A stretch of DNA of 64,000 nt from positions 15,014,744 to 15,078,743 of the forward strand of contig NC_044288.2 of NCBI RefSeq assembly GCF_004027225.2, read 5' to 3'. Numbering within the stretch: the stretch's first letter is position 1; each line of letters starts with the position of its first letter. Position numbers and translations under genes: made by a program. The notes below the pieces were generated by a model that ran no database searches, was not told the origin of the DNA, and saw nothing but the letters and a program-made list of their open reading frames with translations. The DNA is from Strigops habroptila (Eukaryota; Chordata; Aves; Psittaciformes; Psittacidae). This document shows, piece by piece, positions 14,301 to 28,100 of the stretch.

Positions 14301-15489
14301 CTTGCAGTAAATTCAAAGTGAGCTCCAGCCAGCTGTTCATGTAGGTTTTGGACCATGCCTGCCCAGTCCAGTAGTGGCTTTGCCAGTGCCCTGCTGTGCT
14401 CAGACAGGCAGTGCACTGCAGCCAGCTCAGCCCTGGCATTCCACAAGTAAGCAGAGTTGCAGGGGCTTCAAACCCTGCAGCTGGATCATCCCTGCTTCCA
14501 GCAGCTATGAGGAAACAACAGGGCTTCCAGTGATACTGCAAAGACCATCAGTTCTGAATAATTTCATAGTGGAGTGAAAATGAGAGCAACAATGAGCAAA
14601 CCTTCCCACAATACTTCTTATCCACAGCCCTCTGCTCACTGGGGACCTTCATTGATCACATTGTTTTTTCATAGTGTCCCTTTAGACCTCAGGTGGCTTT
14701 TTTTCCATCAAGATCTTCTCATTGCCCAAACGGAGTAGGGTTAAGATTAAGACCCAACACTGCTCCTCCCATACTGGCTTGCAGAACTGAAAGTTCTGCC
14801 CAGGGCTTTCAGAAAAATAAGCAGTGATTGCACTTGGAGCTGCTACTGCCCGAATCTCTGTTTAATATCAATTTGCTAATGTTAGTCTTTCTAATTTAGT
14901 GAAAATAGACTTACACAGCAACACCTTAGTTTTCAATCAATCATCAGGCAATTACTGGACAATCACTGTTGTACTCTGTAGTCATAGGCAGCACAGAAGA
15001 GCAAGCACAACACCACGACAGTAAGAAAAGATACAAGCCTGACCACATTTTACATACGTACAGATACAGCCTTTTCTTCCCCATTTTTTTCTGATGTATA
15101 AGAGTGCAGAGCACTTCTAAGATGCCTAACATGCCCCAGCCAACCCATCTCTAACCCCAGGCTTTGCAATAAGACGTGGTCACAGACAGAATCCACATGT
15201 GCCATTATGAAATAGTCCATGGGGTTCATCCCAGCTTCAGCATCTGGTCGCAAACCTCCTGTATTGCTCCTCAGGGACAGCTTTCCACTAGCACTGAGGA
15301 TACAGCCAACTGATCTCTAAAGACACAACTCACTTTTACTTATAGGCCACACAAATCCCCTTGCACCATTGGGCAGCTCTTACAGAGCATCTCCATAGAG
15401 AACAAGAAGACCTGGGGATGCAGCATAGGGTAGGATGCAGAGCAATGTCTTCTCAATAAGTTTCTGTAAAACATCTTCTTTCTGAAAAA
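11346..15489. other. No gene recognised (4.1 kb)
   Basis: Several open frames occur, the longest at 12700-13260 on the plus strand (186 codons). Its translation is rich in Cys, Phe, Ser and Leu with no recognisable domain, and no exon partner is apparent. I read the interval as non-coding. Confidence 0.5.
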
Positions 15490-15491
15490 TG

Positions 15492-16005
15492 TCATAGAAT
15501 CAACTAGGTTAAAAAAGACCTTTAAGATCATCTAGTCCAACCTTTACCCCAGCACTGTCAAGGCCACCACTAACCCGTGTCACTGAGGGCCTCATCTACA
15601 CGGTGTGTGAACACTTCCAGGGATGGTGACTCCAGCACTGCCCTGGGCAGCCTGTTCCAATGCCTGACCACCCTCTCTGTGAAGAAGTCATTCCTAATCT
15701 CCAGCTTAACCTCTCCTGGTGCAGCTTGAGGCCATTTCTTCTTGTCCTATCACTTCTTACTTGAGATTAGAGACCAGCCCCCTACCGACTCCATCCTCCC
15801 TTCAGGCAGTTGTAGTGAGCAATAAAGTCCCCCTGAGCCTTCTCTTCTCCAGACTAAAACCCCCCCAGATCCCTCAGCCGTTCCTCACGACACTTGTGCT
15901 CCAGACCCTTCACCAGCTCTGTTGCCCTCCTCTGGAATCGCTCCAGCACCTCAATGTCTCTCTTGTAGTGAGGGGCCCAGAACTGAACACCGGCCCTGCA
16001 TTGCC
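15492..16005 (-). mobile_element. CR1 LINE fragment, 3' end
   Basis: The plus strand reads as the reverse complement of a CR1 3' end. Recognisable blocks are the terminal 'tcatagaatca' and 'gatcatctagtccaacc', then 'gggcagcctgttccaatgcc', then 'cctctggaatcgctccagca' and 'gaggggcccagaactgaaca'. The sense strand of the element is therefore minus, its 3' end lies near 15494, and it is 5'-truncated near 16005. Open frames inside it (for example 15719-16060) are antisense to the element and not host genes. Confidence 0.93.
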
Positions 16006-16143
16006 TTCAATTACCTTGTCCCACTCCTCCTTGCCTTGCTTTGCCCATCCATTTCATTAAAGTTCAGACCTTCTGTGGACATTTTCTTGCTAATGATTTT
16101 TCATTAAAGAAAAGCACAGGCCATCCCATAAACATCTTGGTAA

Positions 16144-16164
16144 CATCTTGACAATGTCAAGATG
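16144..16164. repeat. Perfect 9-bp inverted repeat
   Basis: CATCTTGAC at 16144-16152 is followed by three bases and then its exact reverse complement GTCAAGATG at 16156-16164. The left arm partly repeats the preceding 'aacatcttgg'. It could form a small hairpin, but no function is implied. Confidence 0.7.
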
Positions 16165-19100
16165 GAGCACTCCAACTGCCTCAGCAGCAGTGTGGTGTGG
16201 CTTTTCATGCCAGGATTTATTTTGCATTATGGAAAAGATCAAATGTTTCAACTGACCAGCCAAAAAACCACACAATCCAAAAATACAGCTCTGTGGGACA
16301 TGAACCTTGCTCTTTAAAGCTCACTTTGCAGGAGGAACAGGTATTCAAAGAATAAAATTTTCCAGGTTTGACAATCCCACCTTAGTTCATGCTACGAACA
16401 AGGGGAGCAAAACCATCCTACTGGAAGACAGGATCAGCACGTGATGGAGGACACAAATCTTGTCCAACCACCAATCTAGTTCAGGTTTATAGAAGAAGAG
16501 CCAAGCAGACATAAGTCTTTACAGACTCACTGAGGTCAGTAAAGCAACACTTGCTTACCCTTATTTGGGAGATCAGATCAGAAATATGGAATCCAAGAGG
16601 ACATCAAGTCCATTTTTTCTTTTATTAGAGGACTTAAGACACCAGCATTTGGTGGGTGATGGCATAACCTCCTGTCAAAATGCTCCTTCAGCTTGTTCCA
16701 ACAAACTTGTAGTTAGAAAGCTTTCCACAGCAGCCAACAAAAAAACTACTGCAAATTAAACTAATTTGTTTTTCTTCTTTCCTGAAAGGATCAGATGAAC
16801 TCATCTAAAGTATAGCTCTTTTTTATGTACTGGAGGACTCGAGGTATAGAGCTGGGTCCCTAAGATGACCCTTTTAAGTTTTTAACATGCTTTCCCAGCA
16901 AGTGTATGGCTTTAAATGTGCCTTCCTCAGAAGCAATTCAAACAGAAAATTGCCTTGCCTACTTCACACAGATGCAGAAAGGAAGACAGCGAAAAAATAC
17001 CTGAAGTGCTGCAAAAAAGGCTATACAAGTATGCCAGTGGAATGAAAAAACACCACCAAAGTCACTGCAGATTAGTGGAGCATATCTGCAGAGCTGTTTT
17101 TTCTCTGAAAACTTGTAAGCAATCTTATGAACACCATCTATACTGGAGTGAACATGTGAATCCTGTTCCACAGTGAATCCTTCCAGACAGGAGGTGTTCA
17201 GCAGGAGGACGATGAAGGATGAAGGCTGGTGGCTACTGGAGTGGGTGCATTTATGGATCTTTTCGTATTTCTTTTTCTTGAGTTGTAGCATGCAGATACT
17301 GCAATGGGAGCCCATAAGAGGCTCAGCTCCTCTTGCCATGCAACCAGAAACATGGGAATTTGGTGTGCTCTTGTGTTTATGAGCAGCATCATGAATGGAA
17401 AGCTCTTTGCAATTGAGCAAGTAGACATATTAACAGTCCTGTCAAGACAGAACATAAGCATCTGCACTGGCTCCTCCAAGTCCAGTTCTATCACCCTGAC
17501 TTATTGAATAGTGCTTTACTCCAGCATCAATGACTCAGTCAAACCTGCAAAACAGACATGATCTGGCCCTATACAGGGAAAACAAGACAAAAAGGAACAG
17601 AAGCATCAGAGTACTCTCCCAGCAGAAATTAAATCCATCCCTCACCTCTTATCAAACTGAATTGTCTTGAAGGGATGAAGAAGAAACACTGGGATAGGTC
17701 TGGCAGCCGACTTTTGGAGCCCGCTCCCTCTCCTGTCCTCACTGAGCATAAATTGCTGGAAGCCAGTATTGCTTAGGTACACACTGGAGCCCCGTGCTGG
17801 CATACGGTGCTGCATGCTCTGCACTTCAGCAGTCTGAAGCTGATTGCAGCACTGAGCCCCGGCTGCTTCCTGAACTCATTTAAGAGGGTTCCTGGGCCCA
17901 AGAGTGCTTGCGAACTATTCAGGAAGATAGCTGGGCTCCAGAGCAAACAGGCAGAAACAGTTGACCTTGAGGAGAGGCACTCTGTCACCTGGGGAGAGGT
18001 CACTGCAGGCTCTGTCCCACTTCAGACTAAAATGGAATATATAATGCCTTTCCCACTAACTCCATATGTTGACAATTTTCCTCCTAGAAAGGTACACTGG
18101 AGAAAACGGGAGCTTTCCATTTGCTGACTGCAGCGACAAACAATCTTTGTCAGAAGCAAAAACCAGGGAGTTTGATATTTGCAATCTGTAAAAGATGGGC
18201 TTTTTAAAAATCTAAACTGTACTCTTTAATTGGTACTAATCTAGTTACTTCCCTGGAACTAAGATGCAAGTTTGCTATAAATCTTTTGAATGCTCCTGCA
18301 AAAAATTTATGCTACTGCTTTTTCCATGTAAGCCGTCATTCTCAACTGAGTCATTATGGTGTGGATGTAATCTGAGAAGTCAATGCTGCTCTTTCGAGGG
18401 ATGGATGAGCATGCATTTATCTTTCATTGTAGTTGTAGAAAACAGTAGAAAAGTAAGTGAAATAGATGTACTTATACAGACTTTGCTGCCAGAAAATGGC
18501 AAATTCATCTCTCTGGGATTATTCTGTTCTGCTTTCAGAGTCTTTGTTTTAACCAAAGTTATTAGCCAGCTCAGTGGCTCATATTAGCCAGAAATATCAG
18601 CAAAATAACTCTCTGATTGACCCTCTCTTTCTTTGTGTTATTCATGTATCTTTCTTGGACTCCTTTACCTTCCACGGTGCTGAAATGCCACCCTCTGCAC
18701 GAATTAGATAGTTACACCCTGGAGCTGATGATTGAATTATCTCACAATACCTACCTAAAGAGATTTAAATCAAGCAAAATACATTGGTGGTTGTTATTCT
18801 CAACGCAAGGGAGAAGGTTCTTGCATTTTCAACCACATTAAAACGAAGAATCAAATTAATCAGGAATTGGATGAAGCGGAAGGTTCTGGATCAAAAAATT
18901 TGTTGTAAAGTTCCCACGTGAATTAAACCTTTAGGCTGAGGAAACAGCTACACTTGGCTTACCCAAAGTAAGAGAGTTTTTGTCTGTCTAGCATTGTCCA
19001 CCTGCAGTGCTGGCTGGTGGAAACGTAGCAAAAGGGTGTCACCTAATGGCCAAATATTTTCAAGGAACTCCTCTGTCCCTCCTTCTCACTCTGGCCATCA

Positions 19101-22100
19101 TTCCTGCCATTCCTGTGTTACACCCTGTCCTGTTCTGCATGATGCAAACCAAAAGACACTGTCTTTCCTTTCAGAGATTCTTTTTTGCCTGTACGTCTGA
19201 AATCAAAACAGCTATTATCTTTTCTCCTCTGTCCTGCATGCCACATAGTCTAAATGTATGCAGAACACAAAGCTCAGCTCTCCTCAGACCCAACCCGAAT
19301 GGCATTGCCAGTGCAAGGTGGTAAATGCAACCTATAAGCATCCGAAGAGGATGGTCTCCAGCCCATTCTGGTTTAGTGCTTATGGCATGAGCAAGACACT
19401 CCTGTGATCACTCAGTGGATTTTTCTCCCCTCCTCACAAGCACTCTCCTCTAATGTATTACTGGCTATTGTTGCATTAAAGTCTTCTGAATAGTATGAGC
19501 CAACATAGCCTTCTTGTCCTCACAACTGTCAAGCAAGGATGTGATGACTGCCAGGCACTTCAAAGAAAGGTACAAAACCATCTCAGTAGTCATTTGCTGG
19601 ATAATCCAGTTCCAGGGAAGTTTCCTTCTAACCTCCCATAACTAAGCGTGATCTATGGCCAGAAAAACAAGACTTTATCCCTTCAGCACGGAACAAAAGG
19701 AAAGGCAAAGACAAATCTACCTTCACTATCCCAGCAACATACATTGAATTGCCAGCTCTGCCACTTCAAAGTGAGATCTGAGGGGGTTCTGTTGACTAAT
19801 GTTCCTTAAGCTGCATTGGAAGGGCAATGAAGATATGCTGCAACAAAACCTGAATAACGTGTTCCCATTTCCTGGTGCCATTTGTTGCTGCAGGTACTTT
19901 TCACAGCAATCTAAATATTAAATGCTTCAGCAACCCGTTCCCAGGAGAAGGTCAATTCCAGAGGGGAATGGAGACACTGAATTCATTCTATCAATGTTTT
20001 ATAACAAATGGAAGATTTTCAAATAGAAAAGTCCCATACATAGTTTCTGAAACTATGATGCCCTCATTCTTCTGTGTCCAGAAACTATTGTATTTTTGCA
20101 GAAAGTGGCTTTAGACAGAAAGTAATATATTTTGTCCTTGCTTGGAGGTCACTAAACCCATGAAATTCACCCAGCTATGCTAGCGTAATTCAAGAATCTC
20201 CCAAATCTATGATTTAAGGGCTAAATTATGCTACCTTCATTCAACAAGACTCTGCTCCTGTGACCAACTTCTTATTAACCTCGCCTGTGGTACTGTTGTT
20301 TTGGATAAGCAAATGTACATAGGTTGGAAAAATCGCTGGGCAGAGATTGTCTTTTCATTTATATTCATTCGCAGACCTACAGAGCAACAGCATGACCAGG
20401 GCTCTTTAGAAACACAGCAACATCAGGAAAAGCAGGAAGAAAGAGGGAAGGTCAGGAAGCCAAAGAGACCAAGAAAGGGAATATGAGATACCTCTTTGGG
20501 TGCCTACCTGTCAGTCTGCTTGGTCCAGCAGAGCCCTTCCTATCAACTCCCAGTAACCCACTTCCTTCCCATTTCCACCCTTGCCAAGTGCTACACCTCA
20601 AGAACTTCCTGTTTTAATCACTTAGTCCTCTTTTCCAGCACACATCATCTCACTAATGCTAAATGCCTTTATTAAGTAAAGTGTGAAACGCAGCACTAAG
20701 CTGTTCAAATGGGAATAAACGGGTTTCCTTCTTCCCTCCTCCAGTCTTGTAGTATCCATATTCAAATAATTCCTGTACATATTCACATAATTGGCTAGTC
20801 TTAATCTTTAATGAACTGTATTTGTATGGAATGTCAATTTGCTCATCGGAAAGTAACATTTAATGTAGTTTAATGTTCACCTGCCTTTCCATGAAGGATA
20901 TGGATGAAATAACACCTGATTAATTTCTTCCATTAGTTCTCTACTAATTTGAGTCCTGAAGAGGGGAGAGAGGAAATGTACTTAAGTGCCCAATCCATTC
21001 TCACAGTTTATCTATTTTGGGTTTTTACAAGTGGGCCAAGAACATAAATGATTATTTTTTTGTGATCTCTGACCTGGACCCTGCCAGCCTGCCCTGACCC
21101 TCATCAGGAAAGCTTGCCTTGCAATAAGAGACCAAAGGGCTTCCATTTATTTGATTTCACCAGAGAAGGTTAAGAGGTCACTAAAGTACCTATATGATTT
21201 TCTATTAAGAAAGAGCTCTTTAATCTAGCAGACAGGGGCAGAATAAGACCCAATGGCTGAAAGCTGAAACTGGATCAATCCAAGCTAAGTATGGGGAGCC
21301 ATTTTCTAATTATTTTTTTTTCTGGAAACCAAAGAGAGTAATTAACCATGGGAACATCTTCCATTAGTGCCTGCTAGATTTTCTATCACAGGAAGTATCT
21401 GAATTGGAGACTGGGGACATATCCAGCTCAGTCACACTGGAGCAATCAAAAGGAAGAAGGTAAATTTTACTCCCAACTGTGGCCCTGGTGAGACAAACCC
21501 AGGATGTTGGTTCAACTCTGGTGCCAATGGCTTTTTTTAAAAGCATATTAAAAAATTGAACTGGCTGAAAAAGAGAAGCACAAAACAATTTCAGATTTAC
21601 AAAAGTAAGATTCGATGGGACATTTTAAAGGTCAAATTTGTTTATCAAAAAAGTCAAAGCCAGTCAGTATTGGAAATGAGTGTTTCCATAGGGAAGAAAT
21701 ATTGGTCCTGGGTGGAGAAAAGCATGTCTGTGATTTGGATGAAGTCAAACCAGAAAGGAAACAAGGAGAGGTCTCAGATTAATCCTGGTGGAGTTTCCAC
21801 ATCCCTGATGGAGCATCCACATCCCTGATGGAGCTTCCACACCACGTCCAAAGCAAAACTGACTGCATCACTGAAAGACGGTTTAGTCAAATCCCACTCT
21901 TCTCACAGGAGAAATGAGTCAAAGCTCATTTTAGTACAGCAGGGACAGGCGTACACACAAGATGCCACCCACAGCCCTGGAAATAAGAATGGCATTTGCT
22001 GGGAGGTCAACCTTGGTGCGCCACCGCCTGCATTGCTCTTTGGGGGTGCAGCCTTTCTTGGATGAATTGAAGCAAAAGTCTAAATAGGGGTGGCAGAAAT

Positions 22101-25100
22101 TGTCACTGCACAGCATGAGCTCATTTCTACTTTGCTTAGGGATTTTGTCCAACACCACTTTTACAAGCCTGGGAACATCAATGAAAGGTTTCATCACCGC
22201 TGGGGCTGATACACGTTCTATGACATTTTAAAATATTAAAAGCCCATCTCAACTAATGAGATGCAGCAAGTGGGTCATGCCCAGAGAGACACAGAACAGT
22301 CCTTCTTCAGAGGGACCAGTTGTTGAGAAAGACAAGGGCTGTGCAAACAGGCAGCTGGAGAACTCATCGCTCATCTGTGTCCCTGTCTGTGCTAGCAATG
22401 CCAGCCCACATCTATACTCAGTCCAAGGAGGAGCACAGCACAGGGCTTGCTGTTTGCTGCAGTGACTTGCTCATCACTAGGAAGCATTGGCATTTCACCA
22501 AGGCATTTCACTCCAGTGGTTGAGTGGTATACTACAGCCTGTGATGGCAGAGGAGAGCTCTCTGCTCTCCATTGTTCTATGTGAATTCCCATGGGATGAC
22601 ACCTTAAAGACAGTTTTTATCATTTGGAAATTCAGAGGAGACTAAAACAATTCCTGATAACACTTTGCAGGTAGTAAAATGGAAAGAAAAGACACAAATG
22701 AGTTAACTTTAAATTCAGGCAGAATATGACCAGCTAATGGACCGGTAGAATATTGGTATTATTAAGAAAAAAAAATAAGATACCATAATTGAATAGAGAG
22801 AAAGGAGTCAACCATGCTAACAGATGCCACCAAATACCAAAGGGAGTCAGGAGACAGCTAAATAATGTATTGCAATATCACTGATGACCCAATGCTGCAA
22901 CACGAAATGGAAATGAATCAATACAAACTAATGAGAGAGACTAATACATAGATTAGTGAGGACAGAGATGGATTTCTGATCTAGGATTTTCCCCAAAAGA
23001 TGGCTATGTGCTCTATGAACTATAAATCTTTAATCAGTTCATCAAGTAGCTCACTTATTCCTGTGTGCATACGCTCAAGGCTCGATGATAGTATCTTCTG
23101 CATCTGAAATTTAGGCATGGCAGTTTCTGGGGTTGAGTAATGGTGTTTGGCTACTGCAGTTGATCCAGATCCTGCAGTGAAGGGCTTGGAAGAGGAGCAT
23201 TGCACAGGGATTAGTAGTTGCCTTGGAAATGATCCAGCCAAAGCTGAACGATGCAGAGGGATGATCCACCTGCTAGCAGACAAAAGGGGCGCAGGATCTA
23301 CATGGGAATAAGCTGCTTGCTAAGACATTCACAAAGAAGGAAAAGGACTTCGTTCCTGGTCCAAAAGCTTATTTACATGCTTGAATGGGTGTTGAATGGA
23401 AAAGACAAAGCAATGGTGGGGTAGAGCCCAGAGCCCAGGTCTCTTCTTCACTGGATCCAGCTCCTTTCTGACAGTACTTTCTCTCTCTGCCACCACTGGG
23501 ACCTAAATCTTGTTTGTTTGCTTATTTGCTTGTTTTCATTATCCTAGCTCCAGGCAATAAAGAAAACTGTCCCTGCTCCACAGCAGCCACTGGCTTGGCC
23601 ACTTTTTGGGAGAAGTGGGTTTAGATTCCCTCAGAAAAATGGTGGAAATGAATTCCTGATATCCAATGCATGAGCAAATACTGTAACTCATGGGTTAGTT
23701 TATAAAGAAGAGCTTTGTCCTCCGCACCTCTCCTTCCTCTAGTTGTGCCTTAAAAGAAAACAGCAGCAATTAGATTTTATAGGAAACTTGGGATCAAGGC
23801 ATAGTATCATCCTGGGAGCAAGTTGCAAGCTGAACCTCTTGGAGGTGATAGCCAGCCTCATGCCTCATGTCTGGATCTCAGAGGGGTTCAGAGATGATGT
23901 AGCAGGAGGAAAGCCGCTGAATCTGTTAAGTCTGTGGATTTTATTAACCCACGAGTAGATGTGACAAGAAGTAGAACTCTGATGGCTGGTGGGATTAAAT
24001 GTGGGAAAACAACACTGGTAGCTCTTGGTAGCTGGTGGCATCTTGGGTGAGGAGGAGGCACAGAAAGCTTTGGATCTCAGTTTCTAGGTTGCTTTGACTC
24101 CACTTCTGCCTCAGACGTGGGTTTTTCAGGAAAGCTTTCTGTAGTCAGGAGATTTATATCTTATTTCCAAATGGAAAAGACTTTGGCATGGATTTTACCA
24201 GCTCAATACAATCTATGAGTAAATAGGAGATGTTTAAATCTAGTTCTACATAAATAGCCCCAGCAGGAAAGTAGTGGAGGCTTGCTACAAAAGTAATCAA
24301 TTTTTAATGCATCTCCATCAGAGAACATAACATTGGCCAAGGAGATCTCAAACCCGTCCTGCAGAGGGTAGAAAAGGGAACTCACTGCACACACCAGCAT
24401 ACATATGGGCAGATTCCCTAGTTATACTTAAAAGGATTCATACCAGCCTTTCCTGAAGTGAGGTCCACATTCAGTACCAATATTACACACAGTTAAGAGA
24501 CCACAGTTTGCAAAGTGATCTTCCAAATAATGAAGCAGCTGGGCAAATCTGTGAAGTGCAAATGCAGCAACCACTGCCTGAGAGTCAGAGAAAGGCATGG
24601 GGCCAGGGCACCAACCTGATCTACTGGGACCATGTCACAACATTCTGGATCCAAAATCCAGACTGCCAGAGGAGATACCAGATGCAGTAGTAATTTGGGA
24701 AGTTTATACACATACGTTTATAGAAATAGAGGAAATATGTTACCCTACCAAGCATTCAGTCAAAGCCCCTCAGGCTTTCACAGCGAGAGCCTTGCACTTG
24801 CTCTGTGGCAGATGTTCCATCACTACCAAGCAGCTTTCTGACCATCTGAAAACTCTTTGATCTCTATCACTTGAACTTGCACCCCTTTTGAGAAAGAAAC
24901 AGGGAAAAACTAGCTCGAAAGCTGGGGTTTACTACCTTCAGCCAAGATTCACATGATACCTTTTAACAGCCTTTCCTTCCCTGGTTTTCAGTTAACAGCT
25001 CTACACTGAATATTGCAGTCTGACAGATAATGCAAAGACTAAATCCTTCCCTAGACCTTTTAAAACTATTCTCTCAGGCTCCCTGATTTCTGAGGGCTTT

Positions 25101-28100
25101 GAACAAACCGTCTCCAGAAAGGAAAAGGAAAATCAAGTGAATTGGTTGTTGCAGTCCCCAGAATTTCTCCCAGGCTACTGGTGCTGCTGCCCTCCTCTGT
25201 GGAGGAGGAGCTGTCACATTACAGTGAACGTCTTCCAGGCAGATCAGTTTTGGCTTCATATTTCTTTGTGGGTAGATGGGAATTTCTCAAGAGTAGAACT
25301 AAGGTGTAGGTGGGTGCCTTTCTACCATACACAATCTGAGAGAAGGAAGACTTTGCCAGAAGGTACTACAGAATTTTTCCAACTTCTTTCAGGGCAAAGG
25401 GATTCTGAAAGACTAAAGAGGAACTGAAATGCTTTTGTAAAACCTGATGCTCCTCATTTTTCAAGTGATAACCAAATGAAGGTGTACTCCAGTAATTGAG
25501 ACCTCCAAAGAGTTGGTGAAAAATACAGGGTTTAAAGAGAATCCACAACTCTGGGGACATGAAATAAGCTAAAGCAAATTAAAAACCTTTTTAAATTTGT
25601 AGAATTCGAGAAACTGTTAAAAGTGTGCTCAGGTTGTCTGAGTTATGTTAACAATTTTCAAGAGAGACCTGAAATACAGTAGCTGGATATTGGGGCAAGT
25701 TTTTGTTTTGGGTTTGCTTTTCTGTATTGTTTTGGTTGGGGTTTTTTTACTTTTTAAAAACTAAATAAGGTTTATATAGATAGATATATATTTAAAAAAT
25801 TGTACCTGATCTTTCAGCCATGGCATTCCAGATTAATTTTTAATTCTCTCAGAAAAGGTAAAATAAGAATAAATAAATAATGGCTGAGGAAGCAAAATAA
25901 AACACACCCACAGTCAACACTGACTCTGCAAAAACCCACTGTATAGAATAAACTTCCAATCCCAAACCTAAAAAGCCAAGTTCACCATGGATCATAAGAC
26001 TTTGTGTCCTACATTGCAGCTTTCCATGCTGAATATCCCTTAAGAACTCAAACTAATAGCATGCTCCCCTTGAATTTTGCAGTAGCATCATATGCAGAGC
26101 TTCAGACTGTTATACTGTCTCAGGGGCAAAATGCTATGAAATAAGATCATGCTGCCAGACATGGCTTATAAGCAGGAAAATCTGAATTCTCAGCAAAGCC
26201 TGGGATTTTTTCAAAACACCCATGGACACACAAGGAAGCCTACACACATTTGATGCTCTGCTCCTAGAAACAGCTTTGCTAGAAAATACTGCAGCCATAG
26301 CATTATTCCCTGCGTCCAAGCTTGCAGAGGCACAACTCTGAAGACTGCTCAAAGGAAAATAGCAATTTTAAAATCAGGTCTTTTCTCCATTTCTATTATT
26401 GTTCTCTTCCAGATAAGGAAAGGTATTAAAAGGTCGTTTTGGAAGTAGCCTTTAATGTACCTCCAACACTTCCTGAAGTTTAACTGGTCATTTCCTCACT
26501 ATGACTGCTGATACCACCGCACTGGGGCAAGGCATTAGCACCCCTCCCATTGCAAATCAGCGTTTGTTATTAATTTCCCCATTAAAGGAGACTTTAGGAA
26601 TTTCTCTGAAAAAATGAGAACAGAAAACAAGCAAGAGCAGTCCATCAGCACTGGCCAAGGAGAAGAGACAGATATAAGTATGTGTATATATACATCTGTA
26701 TACTTATATGGTTTACTGCAACTTGCCCCGTCCTTGGGACATTTGCCTTTCCAATAGGAGGGGATGGAGCCCTCCCACCTCCCTCACTCCTCCAGCACGT
26801 CACTTCAACATGCCAAAAACTGTTTGCTCCATTTTACATAACTTCATTGGTCCGACTTCCCAACTAGTTAACAGCCTTTATCAGCAAATAAAAGCCTCCA
26901 GCAGCAGATGAGCAAAGTGATTGAGAAAGCCATAAAATCTGAAAGGAGAAAGCTGTCTGTAGTTAAAACAAACCTCAGCTCCTGCTCCCCAGCAAATTCC
27001 CCCAGTAAATACAGAGAACTAGCAGGTTTATTACCCTCTCTTTGATTGTATGTCATTATTACAGCATTGTTTTCCCACACACCAATTCCTTCTTAGCTTC
27101 TGCTTGCAATAAAGAACAGAGATTTGGGTTCTTTTTTAAGATTAATAGACACAACTGCCCTCATACTCTAAACTTGTGAAGTGGCTGAATATCACTCTTG
27201 AAATCCCAAATTCAAAACCTTGACAGTTATCTGCTAGGGCTGGAAGTCAGCTAAGTCATGGATTACGTTAGGGCTGCATGTAGGAAAAGGGTTGGGAATA
27301 GACTGGTGGAGAAATGAGACCTGTTGAAGAGCTCCATAAATAAATTCCAAAACTAGCAACCATTTTTAATGAAAACAAATGAACAACCAAAGTAAAAACA
27401 ATTTCCTTAGAAGTTTTAAAAAGAAAAATATAATGACATTTGGCACAGAATGCCTTGAGACTAAATTTGTGCTCTGTTTTGAAGACAAGTAGGAACCACT
27501 ACCCAAATCAGAGCATGAAATCATTGCTCAAACACAACAATTCATTCACATAGGAGCAAACCTTCCCTTGGGATTTGATTTGGAGGTGTTTGGGCTAGAG
27601 TGGCTGGGACATGCAGAATGAGGGTGGGAAGCCACATGCCCAGCACTGTACGCAGACTGCATGAATCAGCACAGGATGGACCAGTTCCCACCTAGAAATG
27701 CCAAAGGGGGGGAAAAGGGCCTTTTGACTGGGAGAAACAGAACAAGCAAACAAAAAAATCCCACCAAACTTGGTTACTTTCTTTTGCTGGTGGGAGGCAG
27801 TTGCTTGCGAGCAGTTGGTGTTTAGTTTCGATGTGGCCACTTACCTGGCCAATTCCCTGGGCAGGGCAAGCTGGGGCTTCTTGCTGGCACTATTTTGGAG
27901 GGATGGATAAGTGACAGTAAGTCTAATATGACCATCACTACAAGACAGTGCAGGCTGTTGGGACACAAAAGAAACAACACACCCCCATGGAAGAGCAGCA
28001 AGTCGACAGGCTCCAGGACCTCTCATGCCAACACAGAAATGCTTCATTTTAGCTCTAGTTATGATGTCTGGATTTAGTATTCATTGCCATGTCACTGATC

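Noticed and set aside
15719-16107. Plus-strand frames of 113 and 61 codons
   Set aside because: They lie mainly within a minus-strand CR1 fragment and read its antisense strand.
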